From the NCBI GenBank assembly GCA_022844045.1, contig JALHMM010000035.1, forward strand, positions 1 to 57,262: 57,262 nt of DNA. The letters run 5' to 3'. Of the stretch, positions 57,192 through 57,262 are shown one piece after another. Source of the stretch: Reyranellaceae bacterium (GTDB lineage Bacteria > Pseudomonadota > Alphaproteobacteria > Reyranellales > Reyranellaceae). The notes below the pieces were generated by a model. It saw nothing but the letters and a program-made list of their open reading frames with translations, searched no databases and was not told the origin of the DNA. The position numbers were made by a program, and so were the translations under genes. How positions within the stretch are numbered: position 1 is the first letter of the stretch; each line of letters begins with the position of its first letter.

Positions 57192-57262
57192 GCCGCCACG
57201 CCCATGCCGAACGCGGCGCGCTCGCGATCGGCGCGCGCCGCCTCGTCGAGCAGGACGTCGAG
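57188..57262 (-). CDS. C-terminus of a probable MNIO (DUF692/BufB-HvfB) enzyme, partial
   Basis: Only the last 24 codons and TGA are inside the window (LDVLLDEAARADRERAAF, then GMGVAA). The stop overlaps the HvfC/BufC ATG (ATGA). The fragment alone is too short to prove family membership. The assignment rests on context: the gene directly before HvfC/BufC is normally the DUF692 multinuclear non-haem iron oxidase, whose C-terminus is a short Arg/Ala helix of this kind. A precursor (DUF2282 bufferin-like) gene would be expected just outside the window. Confidence 0.55.
   Translation of the reverse strand, partial: LDVLLDEAARADRERAAFGMGVAA

Overview
The window is GC-rich, gene-dense chromosomal DNA from a bacterium that is very probably an alphaproteobacterium. 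The clues are a GTTC-N7-GTTC SOS box upstream of recA, a DksA with the degenerate one-cysteine zinc finger, the eukaryote-like dimeric NADP-isocitrate dehydrogenase, a protein with the GIGHNGGP motif, and many orphan tripartite-tricarboxylate (Bug) receptors. The genus cannot be fixed from the sequence; a Rhodospirillales or Reyranella-like lineage is my guess. I found no rRNA, tRNA, CRISPR array or transposase gene.

Layout. 1-666 is the start of a proline/alanine-rich membrane protein that leaves the window. 796-1380 is a LOG-family nucleotide phosphoribohydrolase. 1467-10385 is a complete carotenoid cluster: crtZ, type 2 IPP isomerase, crtE, an ABC exporter pair, crtB, crtI, crtY and crtW. 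The gene set predicts beta-carotene made from GGPP and then ketolated and hydroxylated towards astaxanthin. A decayed copy of the LOG 3' end lies just past crtW, so the cluster sits between two LOG 3' ends. 10685-14364 carries two unrelated NADP-isocitrate dehydrogenases in tandem, closed by a terminator. A damaged HigBA-type toxin-antitoxin locus follows, with a good promoter/operator.

15275-28018 is a catabolic and transport region: iron-type alcohol dehydrogenase, enolase-superfamily enzyme, PrsW-like membrane protein, queC, orphan substrate-binding proteins, amidase, hydroxyacyl-CoA dehydrogenase, GST-like protein, and an alpha/beta-hydrolase that lacks its serine beside a luciferase-like flavin oxidoreductase. 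Three copies of a palindromic, MITE-like element of up to about 200 bp occur between 12.9 and 25.2 kb.

28022-37124 (minus strand) is one tightly coupled run: alaS, a small lipoprotein, rfbF, rfbG, a 3,5-epimerase, a C-methyltransferase, a ketoreductase/epimerase, a family 2 glycosyltransferase and a CmcI-like methyltransferase. Every junction overlaps by 1-16 nt. It probably makes and transfers a CDP-linked, C-methylated deoxysugar. Between alaS and recA, on the opposite strand, lie three cysteine-cluster (YkgJ) domains in two genes and a small hydrolase. recA has a terminator, an SOS box and a neighbouring non-coding region with three strong hairpins.

The last part holds a YeiH-type exporter with a class III aminotransferase, a PaoABC-like three-subunit molybdenum oxidoreductase divergent from a 948-aa winged-helix/ATPase regulator, a CoA-transferase, two proteins of unknown function, another Bug receptor and dksA. 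At the right edge are the C-terminus of an apparent MNIO (DUF692) enzyme, its HvfC/BufC (DUF2063) partner and a DoxX protein. This is the tail of a probable bufferin-type RiPP/metal-stress operon whose precursor would lie outside the window.
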